A stretch of 64,000 nucleotides of DNA from Lacticaseibacillus casei DSM 20011 = JCM 1134 = ATCC 393 (GTDB lineage: Bacteria; Bacillota; Bacilli; Lactobacillales; Lactobacillaceae): contig NZ_AP012544.1 in NCBI RefSeq assembly GCF_000829055.1, positions 2,860,930 to 2,924,929 of the forward strand, read 5' to 3'. The translations under genes were made by a program, and so were the position numbers. The notes beneath the pieces are model-generated. The model saw only the letters and a program-made list of their open reading frames with translations. It had not been told where the DNA came from and searched no databases. This document shows, in pieces, positions 1 through 6,436 of this stretch (its first letter is position 1; every line of letters starts with the position of its first letter).

Positions 1-432
1 TACGCTAGCCGTATCATCGCTATTGTCATTTAAAGCCTTTGGTGGTTCAACCGCCGCCGTAGCCGCTGCCAGTGATGCTTTTGCTGCTGGCGTATCTAAG
101 GTTTTCGCAATAGCCGCAATTGGATCACTATCCAAGACACTGTTGGTGGCCGATTTGAAGGCATGATCCTCATTTGAAGTTGAGGTACTACTCTCTCCTA
201 GGGCCTGGTCAATAATATCGTTGACTGTATTCTTGCCCTTCTCCTTCTTAGCTTGGATACCTTTGGATGCTTTAGGCTTCTGCATCTTTTTCTGGTAAGA
301 CGAGGTGTGAGCAGCCTGTTGATTACTATGTGCTTGTGTGGCAGCCCAAAGGCCACCAGCTCCTAATAGCGCAACGGCTGTTGCTGTGATGATGATATGA
401 CGTTTCTTATTATTCGTTTGTTGATTCTTCAT
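1..432 (-). CDS. Membrane-anchored protein of conjugative-type element (partial, runs off the left edge)
   Basis: This open frame enters from the left edge, so its C-terminus is missing; 144 codons are visible. It begins MKNQQTNNKKRHII, a charged start followed by a hydrophobic segment rich in Ala, Val and Leu (about residues 13-32) that looks like a signal anchor or signal peptide. After it comes a low-complexity Lys/Gln/Ser/Ala-rich region that is probably disordered and extracytoplasmic. The ATG lies inside the end of the upstream gene, a 23-base overlap, and a GGAGGGAAGAG ribosome site precedes it, so the two are translationally coupled. I do not recognise a family. Position in the cluster suggests a surface or channel component of the transfer apparatus. 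This is inference. Confidence 0.6.
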   Translation of the reverse strand, partial: MKNQQTNNKKRHIIITATAVALLGAGGLWAATQAHSNQQAAHTSSYQKKMQKPKASKGIQAKKEKGKNTVNDIIDQALGESSTSTSNEDHAFKSATNSVLDSDPIAAIAKTLDTPAAKASLAAATAAVEPPKALNDNSDDTASV

Positions 433-1651
433 AGGGACTCTTCCCTCCTAATGATTTTCTGAGTGCCAACCAGTTGTGCTGATCTTTGAGTGCTTGTTTC
501 CGATCTGTTTCAGAGAGTTTTGGATTATTTGCGTCCGCTTTAGCCTTCTCATAGGCAGCCTGATAGGTCTTACCAACTTCAAGCACTTTGTCGGCATCTT
601 TATTGTTCATGGATTTCGCAAGCGTCGCTGCTTGATCCAACTTTCCTTCATGAATCAACGCGAGAAAGATCAGCTGTTGCAGCTGTTGACTCTTAATTTC
701 TGAATTGATGGTTAAAGCATTCTCTGGTTGATTCTGGTAAATATAGCTGATAGCCAGTTTTACCTTTCTAACTGCCGTTAGATCTGCATCTTGGCTTACC
801 GAAATGACCGTTGAGAACTTCTTCTGCATATAGGCCAAATCAAAACGGCCATTATTTGATGGGTACTTTTGAACAAACGCAGCTAGCGATTTTTCATCAT
901 TATCCTTGACTAACCTAGCTTCAATATCACGATGCTTACTGGGATAGAGCTTGGCGGCTTGAACGTAAGAAGCATTCTGAATGAGTGTTTGATAGCTTGG
1001 AACTGGCTTTGGTCTCATCAAGAAGAGCATAAAAATAGCAACGACTAGAATCGTTGCTGCTGCTAGCACAAAGCGCTTTATAATTTGTGCAGATAACCTT
1101 ATTTTTGGCTGCTTCAATTGTGGAAATTGCCACATTGGTTTCTTTCTTGCCTGCCGCCGTAACGGGACTGGCTTTGATTTTTGCGGTTTTTGCTTTGCAG
1201 CAGCTGGCGCTGAGCTTTCCGCTTTACGTACTGCTTCTTCCTCTTTGGAGACAATTGGTTTGAGATGATGAGCCTTTTCTTGACGAGCAACTACTGGCAA
1301 GGTTTCTTGGACTGCTTTTGGCTGTTCCTCAATCGTTAGTTCCTGTCTAACTCGGTCGGAAAATGCTTTAAATGCTTCAGGCGATTGATCACTCAAGACG
1401 GTTTGGTAGGCATGATCTAGAATCAAGAGAAGGTTATGCAGCCAGCCTTGTCCTGTGCCAATTGAAAGATTATCTTCATACTCAATGCCGTCCTGACCAA
1501 TAATTTTGAAGTTCACATCTTCCTTGAAGTGATGTTGAATCGCATAATCGTCAGCCGCACTAATCATCTTTTCGGCTTCGGATAAAGACAGTTGTCTCTT
1601 TTTCTTTAGAAATTGACGCAACTTTCTTGAACATTCAAATTTAGCGTACAC
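410..1651 (-). CDS. Single-pass membrane protein with TPR-like C-terminal half, EssB/YukC-like
   Basis: A 413-residue protein with three visible parts: an N-terminal soluble region (about 1-110), a Lys/Pro/Gln-rich linker (about 110-190), one membrane helix (about 193-213, followed by RPKPVPSY), and a helical C-terminal half resembling TPR hairpins (for example LAISYIYQNQPENAL and ALIHEGKLDQAATLAKSM). This layout recalls EssB/YukC of type VII secretion and similar proteins in Gram-positive conjugative elements; the match is from architecture and my memory of the family, not a search. The start is GTG with AAAGGAGAAGG just upstream. It lies 42 bases downstream of a pilin-like gene and overlaps the next gene, so it belongs to one transfer-type operon. 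An assembly scaffold role is inferred. Confidence 0.55.
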   Translation of the reverse strand: MYAKFECSRKLRQFLKKKRQLSLSEAEKMISAADDYAIQHHFKEDVNFKIIGQDGIEYEDNLSIGTGQGWLHNLLLILDHAYQTVLSDQSPEAFKAFSDRVRQELTIEEQPKAVQETLPVVARQEKAHHLKPIVSKEEEAVRKAESSAPAAAKQKPQKSKPVPLRRQARKKPMWQFPQLKQPKIRLSAQIIKRFVLAAATILVVAIFMLFLMRPKPVPSYQTLIQNASYVQAAKLYPSKHRDIEARLVKDNDEKSLAAFVQKYPSNNGRFDLAYMQKKFSTVISVSQDADLTAVRKVKLAISYIYQNQPENALTINSEIKSQQLQQLIFLALIHEGKLDQAATLAKSMNNKDADKVLEVGKTYQAAYEKAKADANNPKLSETDRKQALKDQHNWLALRKSLGGKSPYEESTNE

Positions 1652-1693
1652 GGCCTTCTCCTTTCTTTTAGAGTGAGGCTTATTCAGACCGAA

Positions 1694-1921
1694 TTAACCT
1701 GCCAAGCCTTGTAACCAAGCAACTGCGGCAGAAGCGAAAATAACTACAATCAGCCCAATAGCAACATTGGTCATACCATCACGCGCCTCGCGGATTTTCT
1801 GTTGATCCTTGGTCATGTGAGCAATACCCATTAAGCCAAACTTGACTGCCGCATAGCCGCCGGCAATGGCAATAATAAAACCTAAAATAGCGCTCAATAA
1901 AGCGATGACTTTTCCTTGCAT
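1694..1921 (-). CDS. Small two-helix membrane protein, VirB2/TrbC pilin-like
   Basis: The 75-residue product has two hydrophobic helices (about 5-30 and 50-70) joined by a short charged loop (HMTKDQQKIREARDG). Size and layout match VirB2/TrbC-type pilins and the small membrane proteins of Gram-positive type IV secretion loci, which form or line the transfer channel. An AGAAGGA ribosome site precedes the ATG. It lies between a 58-residue soluble protein and the EssB-like protein, all on the same strand with tiny gaps. There is no enzyme motif. The pilin call is inferred from topology and neighbours; it could equally be a holin-like or accessory membrane protein. Confidence 0.5.
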   Translation of the reverse strand: MQGKVIALLSAILGFIIAIAGGYAAVKFGLMGIAHMTKDQQKIREARDGMTNVAIGLIVVIFASAAVAWLQGLAG

Positions 1922-1922
1922 A

Positions 1923-2099
1923 TTAATGTCCTTCTTTCATATTGAGATTCTTGAGTGCCTGTAGAATCAGTTTTCGATGGCTCTCAATCTCATCAGTCAT
2001 TCTTTGGTAAAGCCAGTCTTCATATGCGAGATTTTGTTGTTTCAAAATCTCCGTTAGCATTTGTTTCTGATTGTTCATTTGTGCCTTACTAATTGCCAT
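1923..2099 (-). CDS. Small helical protein of the conjugative-type cluster
   Basis: A 58-residue frame beginning MAISKAQMNNQK and ending NLNMKEGH. It is short, but it has a very good AAGGAGA ribosome site at the right distance from ATG, and its TAA stop overlaps the region just before the pilin-like start. The composition (many Gln, Lys, Glu, Leu) predicts an alpha-helical, possibly coiled-coil, cytoplasmic protein without membrane segments. No family is recognised. Tight packing between two genes of the same strand is the main reason to believe it. It could be a chaperone-like or regulatory partner of the pilin-like protein, but nothing in the sequence proves that. Confidence 0.6.
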   Translation of the reverse strand: MAISKAQMNNQKQMLTEILKQQNLAYEDWLYQRMTDEIESHRKLILQALKNLNMKEGH

Positions 2100-2117
2100 A
2101 ACGACATCTCCTTATTT

Positions 2118-2384
2118 TTAATGCGACTCAACAAATCGCTGAAAACCGTTTTGCGGGCGAACATAAGCCACGATCACGCGCTCTTTGCTTGGTAACACCC
2201 GCACGATCTCACCAATACAAGTTGTATCTGGCAGAATAGGCCAACCAGTCTCGATGCTTAGCACCGCATGACGCAACTTCAACATCAATGCCTTCTCCTT
2301 TTGGGGGGGGAATCTGATTTCAAGAAGACCATTGTGCCGCTTAGCTTCCTTGATGTCTTTTGTTTGAAGAACCAAATTGAACAT
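2118..2384 (-). CDS. Hypothetical 88-residue protein of the conjugative-type cluster
   Basis: This 88-residue protein (start MFNLVLQTKDIKEAKRH) has alternating hydrophobic residues suggesting a small beta-rich fold, and no membrane helix. It contains an unusual run of eight G on the plus strand (C on the coding strand, 2303-2310) encoding Phe-Pro-Pro. That homopolymer is a plausible slippage site. It sits 11 bases downstream of the next small gene and 18 bases before the 58-residue gene, in the same operon. I do not recognise a family. Function is unknown; membership in the transfer cluster is inferred from position and strand only. Confidence 0.5.
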   Translation of the reverse strand: MFNLVLQTKDIKEAKRHNGLLEIRFPPQKEKALMLKLRHAVLSIETGWPILPDTTCIGEIVRVLPSKERVIVAYVRPQNGFQRFVESH

Positions 2385-2395
2385 ATGATCACCTC

Positions 2396-2674
2396 TTATA
2401 TCAAGTTTTTGGGGACGGACTTAATGCGTTCTCCGCTAATCACTAGACTGCCGTCTTTTTTTAATTCAGCTGACACCACCTTTAGAACCAAAACATTTTT
2501 CAGCTGGTTAGGCGGCTTAATATTGCCAATCACCACCGTCATACCAGGCTTAATTGGATAATCAGCATGATCCTTAACCCATGAAGCTCGGACTCGATAA
2601 GAAAGAGCATCATGATCTTTCGAAATCAACTTCAAATTGCGATCATGTAACCAAATACCTACAGGTTCAGCCAT
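2396..2674 (-). CDS. Hypothetical 92-residue protein of the conjugative-type cluster
   Basis: The frame can be extended to 2794, but the ATG at 2674 (MAEPVGIWLHDRN) has a canonical AAAGGAGACTGAAC ribosome site in front of it, and the extension would run through a tRNA-like hairpin, so I place the start at 2674. The 92-residue product is soluble and predicted beta-rich, with charged C-terminal residues (SGERIKSVPKNLI). It resembles its downstream neighbour in size and composition, so the two may be related small beta-barrel proteins. No known domain is recognised. It forms the promoter-proximal member of the visible run towards the pilin-like gene. Confidence 0.5.
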   Translation of the reverse strand: MAEPVGIWLHDRNLKLISKDHDALSYRVRASWVKDHADYPIKPGMTVVIGNIKPPNQLKNVLVLKVVSAELKKDGSLVISGERIKSVPKNLI

Positions 2675-2753
2675 GTTCAGTCTCCTTTCTTTAACGCAAA
2701 AAACACCTGCAATTAGCTGGCATTTGGCGTTCATTATTTTGGCATTAGCCAAG

Positions 2754-2792
2754 GCCGCTTCGTGGAATCGAACCACGTTTCCCAGTAGCGGC
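2754..2792 (-). other. tRNA-like minihelix (acceptor stem plus T-arm)
   Basis: On the minus strand GCCGCTA is followed after eight bases by a perfect T-arm (stem CGTGG/CCACG, loop TTCGATT) and then AAGCGGC, which pairs with the first strand at six of seven positions. This is the acceptor-plus-T-arm half of a tRNA, with no recognisable D-arm or anticodon arm between. It lies in the gap between two genes of the conjugative-type element. It may be a tRNA relic, a tRNA mimic, or chance. Confidence 0.4.
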
Positions 2793-2871
2793 ATTTGTTG
2801 TCCAGTGACACACCATTAAATTGCGTAGCAGAGCACAACTTTGGTAAAATGGAGGTACGTTAATACCTAAT

Positions 2872-2899
2872 AAAAAGCGCGCCCTAGGGCGCGCTTTTT
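2872..2899. terminator. Perfect palindromic bidirectional terminator
   Basis: A 28-base perfect palindrome: A5, a GC-only arm GCGCGCCC, the centre CCCTAGGG, and T5. It can terminate transcription on both strands. The TAG stop codon of the small gene 2884-3042 lies at its centre. Confidence 0.85.
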
Positions 2900-3042
2900 G
2901 CTTGTTGAAGATGCTTTTCAAGAGCTTCCTGTCGTTCCTCTTCACGAGAACACAATCCGCTAATCCGAATAGTTGCAAGCTCACACAAAAAGATAAAGCC
3001 TAGTAATATCCAGAAACTGCATTTGAGAATCAGCCACAACAC
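2884..3042 (-). CDS. Small single-pass membrane protein ending inside a terminator
   Basis: A 52-residue frame with GTG start (VLWLILKCSFW), preceded by GGAGAGATTAAG. Residues 2-25 form one hydrophobic helix containing several Cys; a short charged tail follows (SREEERQEALEKHLQQ). The stop codon TAG sits in the loop of the 28-base terminator palindrome, so a ribosome finishing translation would cover the hairpin. No family is recognised. It lies between the RHH-like gene 3055-3243 and the rest of the element on the same strand. Reality rests on the ribosome site, the membrane-then-charged layout and the exact meeting of stop and terminator. Confidence 0.5.
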   Translation of the reverse strand: MLWLILKCSFWILLGFIFLCELATIRISGLCSREEERQEALEKHLQQAKSAP

Positions 3043-3054
3043 CTTAATCTCTCC

Positions 3055-3243
3055 TCACTTTTCAATTTTTGAATTGTAGGACGGTAAAAAGCCTGAATCA
3101 TAAAGTCTTTTCTCAGTAGCAATCAACCGGCGCACCAATGTTGAGGGGCGTTCCTTAGTAACCTGACAAAGTGCTTTAAGCTGCTGCTTCTCTTCTGGCG
3201 TTAAGGTGATTTGGTAACGTTGATTATTTTTGTTGACGGTCAT
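3055..3243 (-). CDS. Small ribbon-helix-helix-like DNA-binding protein
   Basis: I place the start at the ATG at 3243 (MTVNKNNQRYQITL), because a GGAGG site lies directly upstream; a longer frame to 3258 lacks such support. The 62-residue product has a short beta strand (RYQITLTPEE) followed by two helices (QQLKALCQVTKE and RPSTLVRRLIATEKRL). That is the layout of CopG/MobC-type ribbon-helix-helix proteins, which bind operator or oriT DNA in plasmids and conjugative elements. The family assignment is from secondary-structure pattern only. A strong inverted repeat lies immediately upstream and isolates the gene from 3318-3572. Confidence 0.5.
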   Translation of the reverse strand: MTVNKNNQRYQITLTPEEKQQLKALCQVTKERPSTLVRRLIATEKRLYDSGFLPSYNSKIEK

Positions 3244-3256
3244 TTTTCCTCCATTC

Positions 3257-3309
3257 AAAAAGTGCCATCACTTTTCTTGTGTGAACCAAGAAAGTGATGG
3301 CACTTTTTT
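3257..3309. terminator. Bidirectional intrinsic terminator
   Basis: AAAAAGTGCCATCACTTT and its reverse complement AAAGTGATGGCACTTTTT flank a 16-base loop. The A and T tracts on both sides allow termination in either direction. It separates 3318-3572 from the RHH-like gene. Confidence 0.8.
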
Positions 3310-3317
3310 GCTGTTAA

Positions 3318-3572
3318 TTAGTGCATTTTATAGTCGAGCAAAAGGCTTATCAGTAGCAATAAGCTACAAATAAATGATGCAGCTTGCAGTGAAATTGAAT
3401 CCTTCATAATCAGCATTCCCACAATGATCAGAATAATTTGGATCACCGCAACAATGATCATAAAAGTTCGATTGTACCGCCCCAATCGCGTGGTGACTTT
3501 CTGCTTACGGGTTAACCAAATGATGATCAATACTAAAACAATCGTTAGTAAATTCCAAACTGTTGTAAGCAT
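3318..3572 (-). CDS. Small integral membrane protein (three helices)
   Basis: An 84-residue protein made almost entirely of hydrophobic segments: about 5-20, 37-58 and 63-82, with a positively charged loop between the first two (TRKQKVTTRLGRYNR). By the positive-inside rule this loop is cytoplasmic. No catalytic motif or family is recognised. A GGAGG-type site precedes the ATG. It lies between two intrinsic terminators, so it may be its own transcription unit. In conjugative and plasmid regions such proteins are often entry-exclusion or immunity-like proteins, but nothing here shows which. Confidence 0.5.
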   Translation of the reverse strand: MLTTVWNLLTIVLVLIIIWLTRKQKVTTRLGRYNRTFMIIVAVIQIILIIVGMLIMKDSISLQAASFICSLLLLISLLLDYKMH

Positions 3573-3625
3573 TGTGCACGCCTCCTTTTGATCATATTAA
3601 AGCCATTTGTGCCTTTACAGCAACG

Positions 3626-3662
3626 AAAAAGTCCCGACTGCATTAGGTAACAGTCAGGACTC
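3626..3662 (-). terminator. Intrinsic terminator overlapping the end of a micro-lipoprotein gene
   Basis: On the minus strand AGTCCTGACTG, a ten-base loop and CAGTCGGGACT are followed by TTTTT. The TGA stop of the lipoprotein 3654-3752 lies in the left arm of the hairpin. Confidence 0.75.
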
Positions 3663-3752
3663 TGTGGAGATGGTAAACGTTTGACACCCACATCCGGCTA
3701 AAAGTAACCCTGACACTAAAATGATTCCACCCGTTTTTACCATCATTTTCAT
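3654..3752 (-). CDS. Micro-lipoprotein (32 residues)
   Basis: A tiny frame starting MKMMVKTGGIILVSG with a textbook lipobox LLAGC at residues 17-21 and only eleven residues after the cysteine. After processing by signal peptidase II the mature product would be a lipid-anchored dodecapeptide. TAGGAGGCTGAAACAA provides a strong ribosome site. The stop codon lies within its own terminator. Such micro-lipoproteins in mobile elements can act as lysis or entry-exclusion proteins, and in some Gram-positive plasmids lipoprotein signal peptides are the source of sex pheromones. These are possibilities, not demonstrated here. Confidence 0.6.
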   Translation of the reverse strand: MKMMVKTGGIILVSGLLLAGCGCQTFTISTES

Positions 3753-3790
3753 TTGTTTCAGCCTCCTATTTGGCCTCTTCTTATGCGTGG

Positions 3791-4066
3791 TTATAGCAAA
3801 TTGCTATCAATGACAAGGACTCTTGGCGCTACTTCCTGTTGTAAGGTTTGCTTTTCTTTTTCAATTAAAGCATCACGAAAGTCTGCTAAGTCATGCGCTT
3901 CAAGCGTTATATCGGCTGCACGCGTCAGAGAAACTTCATGAGGATTTAATTCATCAAAAGCGTTGTCAATTTCCCCTTTGTAAATTACAATGGCTTCTTC
4001 TGGGCTATTAGCTGAAATCAATGCATAATAATCATGATCTTCAGTTCTAAACTCATAGAATCGCAT
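3791..4066 (-). CDS. Hypothetical acidic protein of the conjugative-type cluster
   Basis: A 91-residue soluble protein (MRFYEFRTEDHDYYALISA) rich in Asp and Glu, with a predicted alternation of strands and helices. AGGAGGCAATCATC precedes the ATG. The ATG lies inside the upstream gene, so the two overlap by 14 bases and are probably co-translated. The acidic composition and the segment NSPEEAIVIYKGEID are typical of small accessory proteins of mobile elements; it could act as an anti-restriction or regulatory protein, but I do not recognise a family. Confidence in its being a gene is higher than in any function. Confidence 0.55.
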   Translation of the reverse strand: MRFYEFRTEDHDYYALISANSPEEAIVIYKGEIDNAFDELNPHEVSLTRAADITLEAHDLADFRDALIEKEKQTLQQEVAPRVLVIDSNLL

Positions 4067-4283
4067 GATGATTGCCTCCTATTCGCCATTCCTTAACTGG
4101 ATGTTGTTGGCGATACGCCCATTCCTGCTCTGGTAATTCCGGTTTAAGCTCCTCAGTTTCTCCTGGTCTTAAAGCCGTCATGTAATACCCATGATCAACA
4201 AAAGTATAACGCACGCCCTTTTCCAAATGTGGTAGAGTCTTCCCCACACCATTAACAAAAGGGACTTTTGTCTGTTTAAGCAC
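4053..4283 (-). CDS. Hypothetical 76-residue protein of the conjugative-type cluster
   Basis: The 76-residue product starts with GTG (MLKQTKVPFVNGVGKT), overlapping the end of the preceding frame by eight bases and the start of the following gene by 14 bases. It is hydrophilic, with aromatic residues in the middle (RYTFVDHGYYMTALRPGE) and a C-terminal WRIGGNHHAIL. No family is recognised. The tight overlaps on both sides indicate a single operon with 3791-4066 and the truncated gene 4276-4482. Confidence 0.5.
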   Translation of the reverse strand: MLKQTKVPFVNGVGKTLPHLEKGVRYTFVDHGYYMTALRPGETEELKPELPEQEWAYRQQHPVKEWRIGGNHHAIL

Positions 4284-4482
4284 ACAAACTCACCGCCTTC
4301 ACACTTGATCCTAATACCCCATGTCGTACGACGATTCGTTGATCGGTCTTGCTTTCTGCTAAGATCTCAATCCATTCACGTTGTCGTACCGGATCGTGGT
4401 CATATAACCGTCGCGCCCGATCATAAGTTGCGTAATCAATACTCGTCAGCCGATGTTGTTGCATAAACACAAGTAACTGGTC
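4276..4482 (-). pseudogene. Hypothetical protein truncated at its 5' end by IS30-A
   Basis: The frame ends in SVKAVSLCA and contains DYATYDRARRLYDHDPVRQREWI, a hydrophilic helical protein. Upstream it runs directly into the left end of the IS30-A element, and the extra N-terminal residues of the open frame are read from IS sequence. The native start and promoter of the operon are therefore missing, unless the internal ATG (MQQHRLTS) is the true start. I call it truncated. Loss of its upstream region probably silences or re-drives the whole visible cluster. Confidence 0.5.
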
Positions 4483-5533
4483 CCTAGATTGCATAATTAA
4501 AGTTACCACCCAGAAAATGTGAAAAAAGACCTGTCCGTTCTTGCTAAAATGGTGTTTGCATAACATACCATCTAGAGAGAAGGACAGGTCCCATGGCCAT
4601 TATAACCTTAATTGAACGATCTCAGATAGAACTGATGCAACACCACACGATTCAATACATCGCCGCGACCTTAGGCCGCTCTCGTATTTCTATTAGGCAT
4701 GAGCTTCACCGTTGCCCTGAAGGTGATTACTGCGCCATTATAGCTCAGGATCATGCCGATACTTGTCGGCATCGTTGTGGTCGGCACTCGATTTTAACGC
4801 CTAAGTTGAAGCGGATGGTAACTGAGAAGCTAAACCTGGGTTGGTCCCCTGAAATGGTCGGTTATGCCGTTCACTGTGCGCCACACACGATTTACCACTG
4901 GATTTATCAAAGACAAGTCGATTTTCAGCCAAGCCAACTCTTTGATCACGGTAAACGTCATAAAAGAAGACAAGACCTTCGGTCGCGCTATAACCAAGCA
5001 GTAGGCACCTCAATTGAGATTCGCAGTGAGTCAGCTAATCGGCGAACCGAAAAAGGACATTTAGAGATGGATACAGTTCGCGGTGGTCGCGGGTCAAAGG
5101 CTGCTGTTTTGACCATTGTCGATCGGGTGACACGTTTAATGGCGACAACTAAGCTTGAAAACTTATCACAAAATGCTGTTCTCAAGGGATTTGCAAGACT
5201 GATGGTGGACTTTCCGGGTCCGGTTCGATCAGTGATGGTTGATCACGGTAAAGAGTTTTCCTGCGATCAGGCGCTTACAAAGCGCTATCGGATACCGGTT
5301 TACTTTTGCCACGCCTATCACCCGAATGAACGGGGCACAAATGAACGGTTCAATCGAGAACTTCGCTACTATTTCCCGAAGGGAACACACTTTGATCAGG
5401 TTTCAGAGACCGATATTCAACAAGCCACAGCGCTTATCAATAACAAACCTAGAAAATGTCTCCGTTGGCAAACCCCAGTTCAAGCAGTGAGCAAGCCTCT
5501 TTCTAGGTGGTAACTTTATTATTGCAATCTAGG
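4483..5533 (+). mobile_element. IS30-family insertion sequence, IS30-A copy 1
   Basis: The boundaries come from comparison with the inverted copy at 15096-16146; both are 1051 bases. The ends are imperfect inverted repeats starting CCTAGATTGCA and containing AAAGTTACCACC. One transposase gene fills the element. Left of it is the conjugative-type cluster, right of it the middle of a histidine kinase. No target duplication is visible, which fits rearrangement between copies. Confidence 0.9.
4593..5513 (+). CDS. IS30-family transposase (IS30-A copy 1)
   Basis: The 306-residue protein has an N-terminal helix-turn-helix (IQYIAATLGRSRISIRHEL) and a C-terminal DDE integrase core: EMDTVRGGRGSKAAVLTIVDR carries the first Asp, VDHGKEFSCDQ the second, and the ERFNRELRYYFPKG region the Glu. 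The HAYHPNERGTNERFN block is diagnostic of IS30 transposases. It cuts and joins the ends of its own IS. The length is normal for the family. It differs from the copy at 15116-16036 in only a few residues (for example VMVDHG against VTVDHG, GTHFDQ against GTQFDQ), so transposition or duplication was recent. The ATG follows an AGAAGGACAGG site. Confidence 0.93.
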   Translation: MAIITLIERSQIELMQHHTIQYIAATLGRSRISIRHELHRCPEGDYCAIIAQDHADTCRHRCGRHSILTPKLKRMVTEKLNLGWSPEMVGYAVHCAPHTIYHWIYQRQVDFQPSQLFDHGKRHKRRQDLRSRYNQAVGTSIEIRSESANRRTEKGHLEMDTVRGGRGSKAAVLTIVDRVTRLMATTKLENLSQNAVLKGFARLMVDFPGPVRSVMVDHGKEFSCDQALTKRYRIPVYFCHAYHPNERGTNERFNRELRYYFPKGTHFDQVSETDIQQATALINNKPRKCLRWQTPVQAVSKPLSRW

Positions 5534-6436
5534 CAATGACAACAATCGCAACACAGTATGAAGTGGCGATCAAGGATATGCTCTTTTGGTTTATTATTTT
5601 GCTGGCCATTAATTTCATCAGCGAAGCTTTGTCTTTAGCTGTTTTCAGATCAATCACAGCGGCATCTTATGGCCCTCAGAGATTCATTTTTGCGATTGCC
5701 ACGACGAGCATTTCGATGATGCTGGAAGTTTTAATGATTTTCGGACTTAAGTTGGTGTTTTTCCGGAGCCAAATGTATCTGGAATCGTTAAAACTTCCGG
5801 TACTGCTGGCTTTAACGTCAATTCCGCTTGTCTCGATAGGCGTTCTATTCAGCTTTTTAATGGCGAACATCAATACTTCCGTTCATTCACCTTATTTTGT
5901 ATTAATGATTGCAGTAGGCGTTTTGTACATGAACCTTTGTGGTCTATATTTATACGGAAGTTTGACGAAACACTTACGACAAATCAATCAGATTACATTA
6001 CAAAACAAGTAGCTTTCTTTTGAAAGAAAATATCTCACTGAATTGAAAAAGTCACAAGATCAGCTTGCGGCAATGCGTCATGATTTGAAAAATCAATATA
6101 TCGTATTGCTTGGGCTATTGGAGAAGAAGCGTGTTGGAGACGCAAAAAGATATCTTTCAAAGTCTACAGATAGGCTGAATATGCAACAAAAGTTTTATAC
6201 ACGCGATGTTGTTCTAAATTATTTATTAAACGACAAGCGAGACCTTGCTGACAAGGCGGGGATTAGGTTTGACATCAAGGTGTTGCTTGCCGAACAAATA
6301 AATGTCGATAACGATGTTTTGGCTATTTTGATTGGCAATCTGCTTGATAATGCTCTTGAGGCGTCTAGGAGATTAGGAGACAGCCGTTCTGCAAAAATCT
6401 CACTGGTTATTAAGCAGTTTGACAATAAATTGCTAA
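5534..6436 (+). pseudogene. AgrC-type (GHKL) histidine kinase, C-terminal remnant
   Basis: Two frames, 5536-6012 and 6043-6441, are in the same reading frame and separated only by an in-frame TAG at 6010-6012 (QNK, stop, LSFERKYL). The first part gives four to five membrane helices; the second holds the H-box (AMRHDLKNQYIVLLGLL) and N-box (LIGNLLDNALEAS) of GHKL sensor kinases such as AgrC/LamC. The gene begins abruptly at the right end of IS30-A and is cut before the G-box by IS30-B at 6437. It therefore lacks both its N-terminus and the ATP-lid part of its catalytic domain. The likely N-terminal piece is at 17145-17359, next to the response regulator. Confidence 0.8.

Noticed and set aside
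2754..2820. A complete tRNA gene in the conjugative-type element
   Set aside because: Only acceptor and T-arm can be formed; I could not fit D and anticodon arms in any upstream register.
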